Made by a program: the position numbers and the translations under genes. This document shows positions 36,601 to 48,000 of a stretch of DNA of 64,000 nt, one piece after another. Source of the DNA: Rhipicephalus microplus (Eukaryota > Arthropoda > Arachnida > Ixodida > Ixodidae). Location: positions 11,237,321-11,301,320 of the forward strand of contig NC_134710.1 in the NCBI RefSeq assembly GCF_043290135.1. The letters run 5' to 3'. Within the stretch, counting starts at the first letter, position 1; every line of letters begins with the position of its first letter. The notes under the pieces are model-generated. The model saw only the letters and a list, made by a program, of their open reading frames with translations, searched no databases and was not told where the DNA came from.

Positions 36601-38366
36601 TGTTTACGTCCGTGGCAATTCACAACCCAACAGTAGCATCGAGCGGGGTCTTTTTTCGTAGAGCATAGAGACGTTGCGTCTGCTCTTCTTTTCGCCATCG
36701 TTCTGGTGAGTGAGCCAGCTAGCACTTCATGGCGGTTCGGTGACGCGATTTACTAGCTGAGAAAAATTAGTAGGTCTATTTATAAGCATCCAATGCAAAA
36801 ATATACACCTAATATTTAGCTAAATTGGTGTTTTGTAAGCTGCAGTTGCACATGGTTGTGCAGCAAACTATGCAAAAGAATCGGGCTTTGCACTACTCAA
36901 AACTGTGTCGACAGGTGGTGCTGCGTGTCCGCAAAACTTATAAAGTCATAAAGCGAGATTCAATAAAGAAGAAGAACAAAGCACATGCTGCGGGGAAGTT
37001 AAGAAAACGATGGAACATGCTCTGATTCAATGCAGCAATATACGTATGGGTATAAGCCTACATGAGGCTTTGGGTTTTAGGGACAAACATGGAAAGCTGA
37101 GAGACGGTTACATTATTGGTGGCAGGAGAGCAGTGATGAAAGACACAAATAGTGCGAAAATGAGGTCATTCTGCCTGAAGAGGCAGAGAGATGGAACATA
37201 AATTTATAATTTTCTTTGTTATAATAATTTATTCAAAGTAGATAAGGCCTTGGGCCAACATAAAAAAGTAGTTTTTTTTTTTTTTGCAAGCCTGGTGGCA
37301 CACATGTCACCCCCCCCCCCCCCCGTTAAAAAAGGGACGCTCATAGCATCCATACTTCCACTCCAGAGTCTGAAGTTCATAAATCCGAGTGAATAATTCT
37401 AGAAGCTGTGTACCACATAACAAAAATAGCAGTACAATTACTTTGGTGGACATCTTAGCACCTGGACTACAACGTGTTGCAAAAGCAATTTCACAAATGC
37501 AAAAGCAACAATGCCATCTGACAAATCACAGCTAAAAGTTTTAGAGATAAGAAGAATCGTTTACAAAAAGCATGTCAGTCCGACTTCGAGTATGAGGAAA
37601 GAAACCCCATATGCAAACCAAAGACTTACTTGACATCTAGGTCACTAAACAGACTTCTGTCCACTACAATCTCTAGCATTGCCCTCCCTGAAATGAAAAA
37701 AAAAAGTCCGAGTTAACATCAGTTTGGAATATTAATTTATCAGCACCATACCAGGGATCGGCAAATTGTCAAGCAGGCCTTCGATGCGTTTTGTAGCGAT
37801 GGTAAGTACAGCCCTGAAGCAAAGATCAAAAGCTCAGAAAAAGCAGAAACAACCCTTTGTTTCAAGCGAGCAGCATAGAATACATACGGCGACAGCTGAG
37901 ATGGAAAGTGGTAGGTGTCTTTCAACCTCGCAATGTCGTCTGACCAGCTTTGCAAAGCACTCTGGAAGGAATCCAACTGTAAAGTCTTCCAAAAGGCCTA
38001 AAGCAGCAGAATGACAAGTATCAGAATGGACAAATTTTAGTGCTCTCCCTCCAACAATCGAAAGCTTTCAATAAGAATATTTATGCATACCTGAAGTTCT
38101 TCACATGGGCTCAGGAGAAATGGCAGGATCGCGAAGTGGACCTCACGACTTGGGATCAGCGGCAGCAAGTGGCTCGTCGGTGAGTCCGGCTCCCATGTCA
38201 GAGCATCCATCAGACACTTCAAATGGTAAAAATAATCTTCCACAATATCCTTCTCAGCATCATCTAAAAAGACACGATTTGTTACAGGTTACAGTTGATC
38301 ACAGCGTCTACTTACGCGAAAACAAGCAAACGCACCTTTGATCAGGAACAGGCACCACCACTTCAT
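15351..38366 (-). CDS. MTBP: MTBP (Mdm2-binding protein-like), N-terminal 485 residues in 12 exons
   Basis: MTBP partners Treslin/TICRR to load Cdc45 at licensed replication origins and acts in the nucleus. Exons in transcript order, minus strand: 38366-38336, 38263-38091, 37997-37888, 37813-37752, 37687-37630, 34318-34144, 33663-33562, 16394-16280, 16219-15938, 15841-15707, 15628-15506, 15439-15351. All have AG/GT borders and all phases join without a stop, 1455 coding bases in total. The protein starts MKWWWCLFLIK, comparable with the hydrophobic start of vertebrate MTBP. It contains LDNLPIPGGRAMLEIVV (vertebrate LPAPGRAMIDI-like), DPSDWPERRFL (WPER block) and ISAAEIAKLFDESG (DAKELLKYFTSDG-like). 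The vertebrate protein is ~900 residues, so the C-terminal half is missing, presumably left of 15351 beyond the retroelement nest. Identity rests on recalled short motifs. Confidence 0.68.
16395..20598. other. MTBP intron 7 (part): repeat fragments, no gene
   Basis: Intron 7 spans 16395-33561, about 17 kb. This part is AT-rich with no coding signal. About 16510-16680 and 16940-17140 are tick-type repeats with poly-G or poly-C runs (G11 at 16975-16985, G18 at 17087-17104). A related repeat (ggatttttctctagggggga) lies near 51815. From 17140 to 20598 I see nothing further. Confidence 0.55.
20599..21545 (-). mobile_element. Penelope-like element remnant with inverted terminal copies
   Basis: The two ends (about 20600-20885 and 21262-21545) are inverted copies of one another. 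The reverse complement of the left and the right both read gcgaattrgttgctgctaca, gaacaatgcatgc and a tgtgtgtgctctttgt stretch in the same order. Between them, on the minus strand, is the C-terminal part of a GIY-YIG-type nuclease (VYLIPLTSDWVYVAQ, LALHCRNYGCEF, IIEAVEI, GCISCPSVVV), the endonuclease typical of Penelope-like retroelements. The family usually reads Y-V-G-Q at the motif. Here Gly is Ala and stops interrupt the frame. Inverted or direct terminal copies are a known peculiarity of Penelope elements. The copy is dead and lacks its RT. Confidence 0.72.
21597..21635. repeat. Perfect 14-bp inverted repeat (hairpin)
   Basis: attgtgttggcaca and tgtgccaacacaat flank an 11-base loop. No role is assigned. 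Confidence 0.8.
22879..22989. repeat. Imperfect inverted repeat, ~35-bp arms
   Basis: tgtttggcaaaagcctctgg (left) pairs with the complement of ccacaggctttcaccgaaca (right), with a 40-base loop. The arms match at most positions. It looks like a small foldback element. Confidence 0.7.
23190..23345. repeat. Tandem duplication of a ~95-bp unit
   Basis: The series cgc(c)ctgtgcc…tgctgagagagt…gggagaggccacag occurs twice in succession with several substitutions. Confidence 0.65.
23426..23595. repeat. Foldback element, ~80-bp arms
   Basis: Left arm (catgcaacatatttttagtg … agaagaaacagcac … gcgctaatt) and the complement of the right arm (catgcgacacatttttagtg … agaagaaacacagtg … gcactaatt) align throughout with almost no loop. 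It is an imperfect palindrome long enough to form a cruciform. Confidence 0.8.
24371..24457 (+). repeat. (GT)n microsatellite
   Basis: About 43 uninterrupted GT units. It is followed by a (TGAT)n transition into the SINE tail. Confidence 0.95.
24459..24599 (-). repeat. Ruka SINE, 5'-truncated
   Basis: On the plus strand the 3' tail comes first: tgattgattgatttgtgggg, gtttaacgtcccaaaaccac, then gagagacgccgtagtggagg and the body. The tRNA-like head is missing. It sits exactly between two GT tracts. Confidence 0.88.
24745..26958. other. MTBP intron 7 (part): no gene seen
   Basis: AT-rich sequence without recognisable coding or repeat structure. A 151-codon open frame at 26309-26764 has no recognisable motif and no splice context. 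Confidence 0.5.
26959..27721. mobile_element. TTAA-flanked MITE (piggyBac-like target)
   Basis: The element begins TTAA-AGGGCCAGTAAACA and ends, read from the other side, TTAA-GGGGCCAGTAAAGA, giving terminal inverted repeats with ~12 of 14 matching bases and a TTAA on each side. TTAA duplication is characteristic of piggyBac-superfamily elements. The interior (~750 bp) has no transposase, only a stop-free 104-codon frame at the right end with no motif. This makes it a non-autonomous element. Other TTAA-preferring families cannot be excluded. Confidence 0.72.
27722..30279. other. MTBP intron 7 (part): no gene seen
   Basis: Noncoding, with a C17 tract at 30194-30210 and AT-rich stretches. A GC-richer island around 29040-29480 may be an old repeat. 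I see no frame or motif worth naming. Confidence 0.5.
30280..30644 (-). mobile_element. Solo LTR (~365 bp)
   Basis: Plus-strand ends are TGTCACGGAG…GGCGATAACA, so the minus strand runs TGTTATCGCC … CTCCGTGACA. In minus orientation a TATA-like gtataaatgccg is followed ~120 bases later by an aataaa signal (near 30340), the layout of U3-R in gypsy LTRs. No internal sequence or partner LTR is present, implying LTR-LTR recombination. A clean target duplication was not seen. Confidence 0.75.
30645..33561. other. MTBP intron 7 (end): no gene seen
   Basis: AT-rich noncoding sequence up to the acceptor side of the intron. Nothing is recognised. Confidence 0.5.
33562..34318 (-). CDS. MTBP: MTBP exons 6-7
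   Basis: Exon 6 (34318-34144) encodes DNVMLYNALFRAYMWRHATF … MSGMTVTGWNLQYEW. Exon 7 (33663-33562, 34 codons) encodes VELQCFAPHTYVLDLMEFLPHF. Donors are gtgagt and gtaagt. These blocks are well-formed coding sequence but I recognise no named domain in them. Confidence 0.65.
34319..37629. other. MTBP intron 5
   Basis: 3.3 kb between exons 5 and 6 (minus strand). Apart from the LINE end at 36950-37340 I recognise only unassigned GC-richer repeat fragments at about 35480-36240 and 36670-36740. Confidence 0.6.
36950..37340 (+). mobile_element. 3' end of a LINE (C-terminal zinc region and UTR)
   Basis: A plus-strand frame reads TMEHALIQCSNIR then LHEALGFRDKHGKL, like the Cys/His tail (E-H-x-L-x-x-C) found after the RT domain of insect- and tick-type LINEs. 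The 3' UTR follows: a T14 run, gcctggtggcacacatgtca, a C15 run (37310-37324) and gggacgctcatagcatcc. It is 5'-truncated and lies in reverse orientation to MTBP inside its intron 5. Confidence 0.6.
37630..38366 (-). CDS. MTBP: MTBP exons 1-5
   Basis: Exon 1 (38366-38336) holds the start codon and 31 coding bases, donor gtgcgt. Exon 2 (38263-38091) carries EKDIVEDYFYHLKCLMDAL and a hydrophobic FAILPFLLSPC stretch. Exon 3 (37997-37888) carries a WKTLQLDSFQSALQSWSDDI helix. Exons 4 and 5 (37813-37752, 37687-37630) carry the LPIPGGRAMLEIVV block most diagnostic of MTBP. Introns between them are short (64-90 bp). The single upstream ATG context gives no reason to start elsewhere. Confidence 0.7.
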
Positions 38367-38826
38367 GATCGCAGCTACCCCACACCGCCACGCACACTCG
38401 GCGTTCTGGCCACGGTTCGCATATTAGGCCAATATTCTTGCCAGATGAAGAAAAAAGAAAATGAAAGAAGAAAAAAGAAAGATGAAGAAAGATGCTGATT
38501 GTTTACCGGCTCGTGCATGCATGCGCGTGCGCCAAGCTACGTTGCCCGCGAATTATTTGAATCAATGTGCCTAGACTACTACATCCGCTGCCTACATTTG
38601 GAGCGTCGGAAACGTAAAACCGAAACTGAATTCTTCGACCACAGTTTAGAGGTACGATGTAGCTGCAAAGCACCTATATACACATAATATATGATATAGC
38701 GAATAAGCTTAACAAAACACGTTTCAAGTTTACCCTTATCAGCAAACATATCGCGACCACGGTGATATCAACTGAGGTCAGAGAACATTTAGGTTTCGTT
38801 TATGTCGTCCATCTTAGCACGGCCAG
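38367..38826. promoter_or_regulatory. Shared divergent promoter region, MTBP / BtpA-like gene
   Basis: Only 460 bases separate the two start codons, which point away from each other. The stretch is not a recognisable repeat. It contains a purine-rich gaaaaaagaaaatgaaagaa block (38450-38475) and no obvious TATA box at the expected places. Both 5' UTRs and both promoters must fit here unless upstream noncoding exons were missed. Confidence 0.6.
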
Positions 38827-39066
38827 ATGACTTCGTTGTTCAAGTTCCGCGAAATTTTCAAACATACGCATTGTGCTGTGATTGGCATGATACATGTGCA
38901 AGCATTGCCAGGTTCGGCGGTAAATGTGCTTTGAGGTAACTCGGTACTATGGTTTTGTGTTCGTAATGAAAATTTCTTTTCAGGTGCACCTTTCAACAAA
39001 ATGAAATGCAAGGAGATAGTGGACGCAGCTTGTGAAGAAGCAGAAATGTACAAGAAATGCGGTGTT
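38827..39066 (+). CDS. BtpA-like gene, exons 1-2
   Basis: ATG at 38827 begins MTSLFKFREIF. The conserved GMIHVQALPG spans the exon 1 end (38911, donor gttcgg) into exon 2 (38984-39066, donor gtatgt). The 72-base intron is ordinary. This ATG is chosen because it is the first in frame and sits ~20 residues before the family's conserved first strand. Confidence 0.85.
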
Positions 39067-42000
39067 GTATGTATCCGTATGCTTAGTTATCTTACAGTTA
39101 TCAATATATGCTAATATACGCTGTTGGACGGTGCTCGACTGGGCAAGTTGGCATTTCCTAGCTCCCCATTGTATTGCTGCAGCAACGCACGAACCACTGC
39201 GCCGAATTTTCTTTTCTCTCCAAGTTGCACTTAATTTCATAAACTAGTCAAGTTCAAAAGCTTTTCTATATAACTTACGTCCTTGTCTCAAGGTCTTATT
39301 CAGGGGTACAGTGATCCAGGGCTGTCAAAGTGAGCGATGTGAAACAGCTTTTTGGGTCCACAATTACACACGAGTAAACTCAACGTCACCTAGCTAGGCC
39401 CACTCGGGGATCGGTCAGGCTCGCGCGGGTGCTCTGGATATGACCAGGATTTTAGAGCTGGGGTCCTGGGCCTTACTAAGCCATATCGTCATTTCCTCTT
39501 AGTGGAAAGGAGAATGAGGTGCAGGACATGCTCAAAGCCCGCATAACCATCACTAGTGCCACCACAATGGGATGTCCTAGCTTTGGGAACCGTTCTGGGT
39601 ATACTCTGTATCAGACCACATTCCTTTACCTAAATTCTTGACAAAGTCTAAACGTTAAAGTACTTGCCACTTTTTTTTTCTGAACAACCTGCAAAATAAT
39701 AAAGGATAAATTGTGAGCACAGTAATTGTTCCATTCCTTGAAGAAGCTGCACACTACTATACAATACGTGTGTAGCACAAGTTTTACTTTAGTTGCATTT
39801 AACTCTGCATAACCATCATAATTCCCATGATATGGTTGATGATTTGATAGGTGGGGTTTAACATCCCAAAAGCACCATATGATTATGAGAGACGCCGTAG
39901 TGGAGGCCTCTGGAAATTTCGATCACCTGGGGTTCTTTTAACATGCAGCCAAATCTGAGCCCACGAGTCTACAGCATTTTTGCCTCCATCGAAAATGCAG
40001 TCGCCGAAGCCGGGATTCGATCCCGCAACCTGCGGGTCAGCAGCCGAGTACCTTAGCCACCAGACCACCGTGGCGGGGCACGATATCGTTGCCATGTTGA
40101 CGAAATGGAAACGGTTGCATTAAATTTTTGTGCACTTTTGAAATGCATCATAAATGTTTCTTGTGAGGAACTATGCTTGTGTACTTTGAAATGAAGAATT
40201 ATCATCGATATAAGTGCATCTTTCTCATCTGTAACAAGTTGTTTTCTCATATGAATCCTGCTTGGTAAAGTCACTATTTATATTTCAGCACGATCCAAGG
40301 TTCAGGCCACTCATGTATCAAATCTTTTTATATGGTTCTGTGACCAAATATTTATATCTGTATAAGTGATCTGTTGCCAATTGTCTAACGTACTTGAAAA
40401 TATCTTGAGCTCTGGATTAAATGGCAACTATAGTCTCAGAATCGGGGAGAAATGGTAGTGAGGCAATTGTGAGAGTAATACCAAATAAAACCCAGCTATT
40501 TTATCCCTCCAGTGCTCATTAAAACATGCTGTTACAGCGGTTCCCTTTTCAGCATATAAAATGGTCATTCACCCATTGGTTAAATATGAAACCATTTTAC
40601 TAACTTTCATTAATACACTACGCCCCGCCGCGGTGGTATAGTGGCTAAGGTACTCGGCTGCTGACCCGCAAGTCGCGGGTTCAAATCCCGGCTGCATTTC
40701 CGATGGAGGCGGAAATGTCGTAGGCCCGTGTGCTCAGATTTGGGTGCACGTTAAAGAACGCCAGGTGGTCAATTTCCGCAGCCCTCCGCTACGGTGTCTC
40801 ATAATCATATGGTGAATTTGGGACATTAAACCCTACAAATCAATCAATCATTAATACACTACAAAAAAGGCAAGGCTCCATAATTCATCTAACTTTTGAT
40901 TGATTGATTTGTGGGGTTTAACGTCCCAAAACCACCATATATGATTATGAGAGACGCCGTAGTGGAGGGCTCCGGAAATTTCGACCACCTGGGGTTCTTT
41001 AACATGCACCCGAATCTGAGTACACGGGCCTACAACATTTCCGCCTTCATCGGAAAATTCATCTAACTTTTAGGCTTGGACTTCAGCCCGTGAGTTGCTA
41101 GCATAAAGTGGCTCGCAGCCTCTTACACACCATGGTAGCATAGTATCTAAATTAGGGGCCTCAATCTCGCCTCACAGAGCGGGTCGAAGTCCAGCAATTA
41201 ACTCCCACAAAGCGGGTGCAGTGAAGAAGGTAGGAGCTGGGGGGGGGGGGGGGGGGGATGAAAGGAAAAAAAAAAGCCAGCACAATCGCTCTGTCTTTTG
41301 GGTCCTCTCAATTCTCTCTTTCTCTTGTGTTCTTTTGTGTGTTTGCGAGTAATATGGGAGCATTCAGTCATTACCAACAAATGCAGTTAATTGCCTTAAA
41401 AAACAATTTGAGAGGAAATGCTGTCATTTGAAAGAAAACTTTCCTGTGTGTGCAGGTCATTTCTCAAGAATATTTGGTGTCAGATTTAAAAACTTGTCGA
41501 TGCCGATCTCCAAAATTACTCAAATCTGGACGCTGATTGTGAAATATAACTTTTGTTCCATGGTTATGCGTCACAACATGGTAAGCTCATGGGATGACCC
41601 ATGGAAACAATACCTTAAACCAGTTATGCCTGTGTAGCCTACAAATGTACTTAATAAGAAATGTTTAAAAATGTGAGGTTTAAGACAGTATTGTGTGGGC
41701 TGTCGGCCGCAACCGAGAGTTTGAGACCCCTGATCTAAAGCGTTGCACTGCAAAGCTCAAGGATGTAGGTTCAATTCCTGGTCATGGCAGCTGCATTTAA
41801 TGGGGGCGAAATACAAGAACATGCATGTTCTTAAGTTTAGATACAAGTTAAACAACCCCAGGTGGCAAAACTCCACAATTCTTTTTTGGCCCCTTAATTT
41901 TTTATTATTTTTTGCTAACTCTTGTGAAAACAAAGTATTGTGTCACCCTATCTAATTTAAATAGCATGAATGAGTTTTAGAGTGCATACCTTTACATAAA

Positions 42001-45000
42001 ATTGTTGAAAAAGTTTAAATGTCAAGTTATTTGCCACTTTTATTTGCCTCGAGACAAGTTGCAATATATTAAAGGAAAGATTATATGTGCAATAATTGTT
42101 TCATTCCCTGAAGATGCTGTACTATGTACTATTCAGTGTGTTGTGCGAGTTTTACTACACTACATCTTATTGAATTAGTCAGTAAGGCAATGCTATAATA
42201 TTTCATTGCCGTGTACTTTCCAATTTAAAACCACCTAGGTCACTTGATTTCAGTTTGTGTTGATATAACTTCTCTGCTTTTTTTTTTCTTCTCTCCCTTT
42301 TTGAATCCACTCAGCTATGATTTCAAGATTGAACAAATAAACATAATGTTGGTGAGTGGATTTATACGCAGTTAATTAATTCAATGATTGGTGCCCCTCA
42401 CCAGGCTCAACTGAAAATTTTTGTTACTCGCTGAAAGTTGTAAGGCACTTTCGAAGAGCCCTCCTACTGAAATACTTTTTCAAATCAGTTAACTACTAGA
42501 GTAATGTTGCCAAGCTGCATGGAGATGAGAACCACATTGCCTTGGGTGTACTCCACTAGTAGCATACTTTCCTTATGGTCTTCCATGTGCCGAAGCCAAA
42601 CCAACATGTCATGTTTGTGTCTTGGGTCCCAGTGCAGTGAACTTTTGTGACGAGCAGTTTTCTTTTTTATTCTCTTCATGGTGCATTTAGCTGTACATTT
42701 TGCATTGATTACCAAACTGAAGTTGCATGACATAATTAGTGGCATCCAAAGCAGTGCATGTGTGCATGCTTTTGACTCTCACTCGAAGCACAACTGTCTT
42801 AACAATAGCACACACTTTCCTCTAATAAATTTCTACTGTTTTCACACTATGGAGCCCTTTGATATGTTGCAAAACCAATTGTCATCACCTGGTTCTCACG
42901 TTCATGATAATGAGCCACACTTATTTAATTTAAAGCCCCTGAAACTTTATGAAGTAGCGACATACTTTGAAGAAAGTGCTCCTCCCTTTTCTTTCTCCTC
43001 TGCCTTCTCTCACACTGATGCCGCTTTGCAATTAGCCAACTGGCATCATGTAAGAGTGCGCAGAGAGTTCATTCTTTTACAGTTGCTCTCGATCACCATC
43101 TTTAATCTGTATCTCTGCATACTGTCGAAGAGTGCATGTATCAAGTGCGTATGCAGTTCCTGCTTGATGAGCATTTTGTTGCAACATAAGTTGGGTTACA
43201 AATGCGACGGCACTTTTCGTCATGGGTAGGTGCTGTGCTTGCGGAGGCCCACACAGATTTAGTGATGGCAAAAATATTCTCACGACACCGTCCTGTAGGT
43301 GCGACGAGTCATGAAGAAACACATGTGGCTCCACCAAATTGGAATGTAGAAATTCTAGAGCAAAATCTTCGATCTACAAGTATCTCAATGTAATTCGTTT
43401 TGTGGTTTGGACAATTGGCTGCATGTTATTACATATTAAAGGTTCAATTTCAATAAGCATGTCGTGTCTCTTGGATGCTCTAACACAGCATCTGCAGGAT
43501 CTTCTCCTTGTATCAACCCACCGTCTGCTTTTGTGCACTTAACATTACACACACCAAATGATTCATAGCTGTGATCTTATTTCGTGGGGCCTAACAATAA
43601 AAAAAATTAGGCTGCTTGCAATGGTGGTGCAAGGCTGGACTAACAACGCAGCTGATGGCCACCCTATTACCAATTCAGGTGGAACACAGACAGAATTAGC
43701 TTATTAAGCCACTATGACTTCACCAAACATGACTTAACTGGCACAAACACATTGAGCACAGATTAATCAACCGTGACGCAATCTGTGTTTGTCTTAATTT
43801 AGATTAAACTAATCTGTGTTAGTATATCGACACACATCTAACGTGCTTGATCACGGAGAACCAAAATTTAGTTTCAATTTTCGGATTAAATCAAAATATC
43901 TTAATCCAGTCTGGCTTCACCCTCAATCTGCCTTGGTGAACTTAACTTAATCTGGATTTCTTTAGTAATTATTCTGAATTAACCAATAATTAGTAGAAAT
44001 AACCAGGGTTTGTTTCATTAGGCTTGGTTATGCTTTACTTGGTTGAACTGAGCTCAACTTGGCTATGCTCAACAGCTTAAATAGATGACCTAATTAGACT
44101 TGATTTAGTCTTAGCTTAATTAGACTTGGTCATGGGTCATAAAGTTCCCCGACACCAGCTCTCATGCTTTCTTCTCCTGTGTCTTTCATCTTTTGTGCTG
44201 TTTCAAAATGACTCCAGAACAACTATGACAAAGTGGCAGCAGGAGCGCACCAGCACGTGTACAACAGTGAGAAAATTTGACCACTAAATGAAGACGCCTT
44301 ACTGCACATGCTGGCATCGCATGCAAAAAAATAGTAAAAAAAAAGAACAGGTTTCTTTGTTTGCCAGGAAGATGGAGCTAGAAGTTGGAACAATGAAGAC
44401 GTGTTGGTCTGGTCGGATGAAAACGTTCGGGAAGCCAACATTGTTGAAGGCACCCGGTCAAGCATCGACGCCTGAGTGACTTTGTAATATAGGTCAGCGA
44501 ACTCACTCACGAGTCAACTCACTCAGACTCAGATCAAGCCTTGAGTCTGTGTGAGTCCGGTTGAAGGAAATTTCGGTGAGTGCGAGTGCAAGTGAGCTTG
44601 GCTCAGAAAAATTTTGGCGAGTCTGAGACAGAGGGAATCCAAAGCGCAAATTATATTTCTTGGGTGAGTTTGAGTGAGTTCCACTTTCTCGTGCCGACCT
44701 AAGGTTTTATCTAGTCATGGTCAGCATTACTATCAATCTTACCTGAATTCACGTTAATAATCCCATCTATTCACATGTATTCTAAAGCATTGTTATTCAT
44801 ACACCATTTCAATATTGATTAATTATAGGCGTGAATTAGGTTGAAAGGAGCCTTGTTCCCCACCAATTCTTGTAGAAGATGTCTTGATTATTATATTTTA
44901 TGCTGTCACCTTTCGAAGAAAAATGACCTTATGGGTTTGTAAGCACTCAGAACTCGTTTTTGAAGATACTATGTCAAACGGCACCACGAAGAATAGTGAC

Positions 45001-48000
45001 TACGTGAGATATTGGTGTTCAAGAGTACTGACACCATAGTCGGAGAAGCTAATTCTAGGCTGACGGAGTTGACTCACTCGGACTCACTCAGACCGAGATC
45101 GATCCATGAGTCTGAGTCTGAGTGATTGCTCGTAAGTAATGTCTTAGTGACCTGGCTGAACAAAATTTTTGTGAGTTTGAGTACCAGTGACTCTGGCTCA
45201 GGAAACTTTTCAAGAGTTTGAGTCCAAGTGAGTCCAAAGCTCAAAATATATTTTATGAGTGAGTCTGAGCAAGCTCCACATGTTTTGCCAACCTATGCAT
45301 TGCAATGACATGTCTTCTACCCCGGTGCACTGCAGATGTAGATTAATATGCGAGAACACACCTGGCCCTTCTTGCCCAATAAGACCTGCAACACAGCCAC
45401 GACCATTGCTTTAAGTCCCAACATGTGAGAATGTAATTTTTTTTGGACCGACTTTTAAAAAGACTTTTCCTCATCATAGTGCTTGCTGTGCTTTTTATTT
45501 GTGTCGTTTGTGTATTTTTATGTCAGAAACAGGTTTTTGTGCTGTGCCAGTTGTCTCCTCTTCCTTGCTGCCCTAGAAAATGTTTATGACACCTTTCTAT
45601 AAGCCTTCTCCCTAATCCTGCCTCGTAACATCATGCTTGACTTATTGCAGTGCAAGCACTAGGCAATGTTTGATGCCATATAGGTATAGGTCAATCATGA
45701 TAATGATAGTTTTTATTCACTCTGCACAGCTTAACAGGTCTGCTGTAATGAATGAACTGACTTATTTGCAGGAATGAAGGGCCACACGCAAGAATTTGAT
45801 TTCGATACTTTATAAATTCGAAACAGTTCTTTTGATAAAACATTTAGCTCGGTCTTGTGCCTTTTTTAATGAGCAGTCACTTTTTACAGGTAATGGGGCT
45901 TTTTTCCTCTTCCTAGGTGACAGTAAAAAAGTGTATTACGTCCGACGAAGATTAGTGGCTTAGTCATTGGTAGACAGCAGCACTACAAGCTTTCGAGAAC
46001 GCACGTGCCATTTCACAGCATGTACTGCTGTTGATGTTGATGCATTAAACTCATAATTGCACCGCTGCCCATCATCTGTGTGTCTGTGTGTGCTTAGTAC
46101 AAACATTGGCAAGTGAGTGGTACTGAAGCTCCAACGCCTTACTGAATCTTCGGAGTGGCTGTCGCTTATACTTCGTGTGTCATAATGATACACCCTGCAA
46201 ATTTACCGAGGAAGATCAACAAGTATTAACTAGGTTTCTGAGAATTGGCTGCAAACCATGACGTTTGCACTTAGTTTCAAACACGTTACTTACAATGATT
46301 CGCTACAGGACCAGGTGATATGGGCTCATTACAGAAGTTCCGTACTGAACTGTAGCGTTCATACTGTCGCCTCCGATATGTGGGCTGCCATTACACTAGT
46401 TCAGACACTTTCACTGTGGAATAGTTATCACCACAGTATAACAGTGCAGTTAATATGTTCGTGTAACCCATCAAAGAGAATCATTGTGCTGTAAATAAAC
46501 ACACTTCTAGCCAGACTGCAAGCATGAATGATTGTAGTGCACTGCCTGACCCAGCGCGCATTAACTCTACTAAATGTCCTGTGCTTTATGCTGGAGCAGT
46601 GGTGCAGGTTGCGCTACGGTCAAAGAGGAGGCACGAAAGGGACAAGAAACGAGGAACAGTGTGTCGCTACTTTACAAAGTTCCAAAGCTTGCAAAGCACA
46701 AAGCTATTCAGGTACCCTTTAATGTGCTGTACATGTCTGCTTGAACACAATGCATTCACATAGGTTTTTTAAATATATAGGAACAAGGATAATGAAATCC
46801 ATATTGTACATGATGACATTTGTGCATAAATGATTGTGCAAACAGTATCTTACCTTGCTGCCATTTTTTGAAAAAAAAAATTTCTCAAACCTATGGCCAC
46901 TTTAACTTAATTGAAACTCGTTATTATATAAAACCCAAATTTTATGCCAAAAACCAGCAGTGATGTTCAAGATGTTATTGTACGTTCCTTCCTCAGGATG
47001 GTGTCCTCGTTGAAAACATGTTCGACCTTCCTTATGTGACACCGAATCAGGCTGGCCCAGAATTGAATGCCTTCATGGCACTTGTCTGCACAGAAGTAAA
47101 AAAAGATACTTCCTTCTTTGCCCTGTGGTGTACAAATACTTGCTGGAAATAATAAAAGTGCATTAGCTGTTGCAGCAGCCACAGGTAATTCCTATTCTTT
47201 ACATACTTGCCGGAACCAATATTGTGACTTCATAATATATTCAGTGATTGTGTTCTGCCTGAATTGTTTCCACTGTTATTGCATACTTATTTAGTGATAC
47301 TAGTATATCTATTTAATAAAATTTCTTTTAATCTGTCCAAACGATTTCTTCGCGGCTTGAAAAATACCATCTAACCATCCCATAAACAAGCAGCCTTGTT
47401 TTCCCGTACGTTTCGTTTTGGCTACCATTACTTTACGACATATTGACCCAATAGACCATACACCATGAAAAAAAAATCTCTTTATAAAGTTAGCTATGCA
47501 GATGTGAAGCTGTCATTAAAGCTGTGCAGACAAAATTTTGTTGCTGAGAGAGCTTTTCAGGTTGATTTGTGTGAACAGACATAATCTCATTATTATTGGC
47601 AAACGTAGCTTAGAACATAAAATCATTCTTAAAGTGTGTGTCATGCAACTGAGTGCACAAAGCAGAACTTAGCTGGAATGTAAACAAAAATAATTTGCAT
47701 CGGGAGCCTCAACTTGTAAGATACGTAGTCTTTGTCATCTCTGGATGGCAAAGAGATCAAAAGTCCGGAGATTCGCAGCGTAGGTGGTCGCATGTCTTCA
47801 ACGAAGAGCATCAATCTTAATCTACACTCATGTGGCCAGTTGTGTTTACATTCCAGCAGCTCTGGACCCACTTTTCTTGGTGCTCCCTGAAACTGAAAGT
47901 GAGGCTGGGCACTATGAAAATGACTGGAAATAACCATCAAGCACTGAAGAAATGCAAGCAGCCATCATAAGTGGGTCATAAATTACTTACTGCAAAAGAA

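Larger units (their letters stand above)
39067..46996. other. BtpA-like gene intron 2 (7.9 kb)
   Basis: Contains four SINE copies at 39.8-41.9 kb, a G19 run (41239-41257), two related GAGTGAGTCTGAG-type repeats and AT-rich sequence. The longest open frames (42678-43229 plus strand, 42485-42745 minus strand) show no recognisable domain and are not proposed as genes. Confidence 0.6.

Noticed and set aside
40630..40700. tRNA gene (also at 40010-40078, 61151-61222 and 56350-56415)
   Set aside because: The pol III boxes belong to SINE heads that continue into the SINE body; acceptor stems are not formed.
42485..43393. Open frames of 60-183 codons on both strands as a transposase or gene
   Set aside because: No catalytic motif or conserved block could be identified, and overlapping frames on both strands are equally long.
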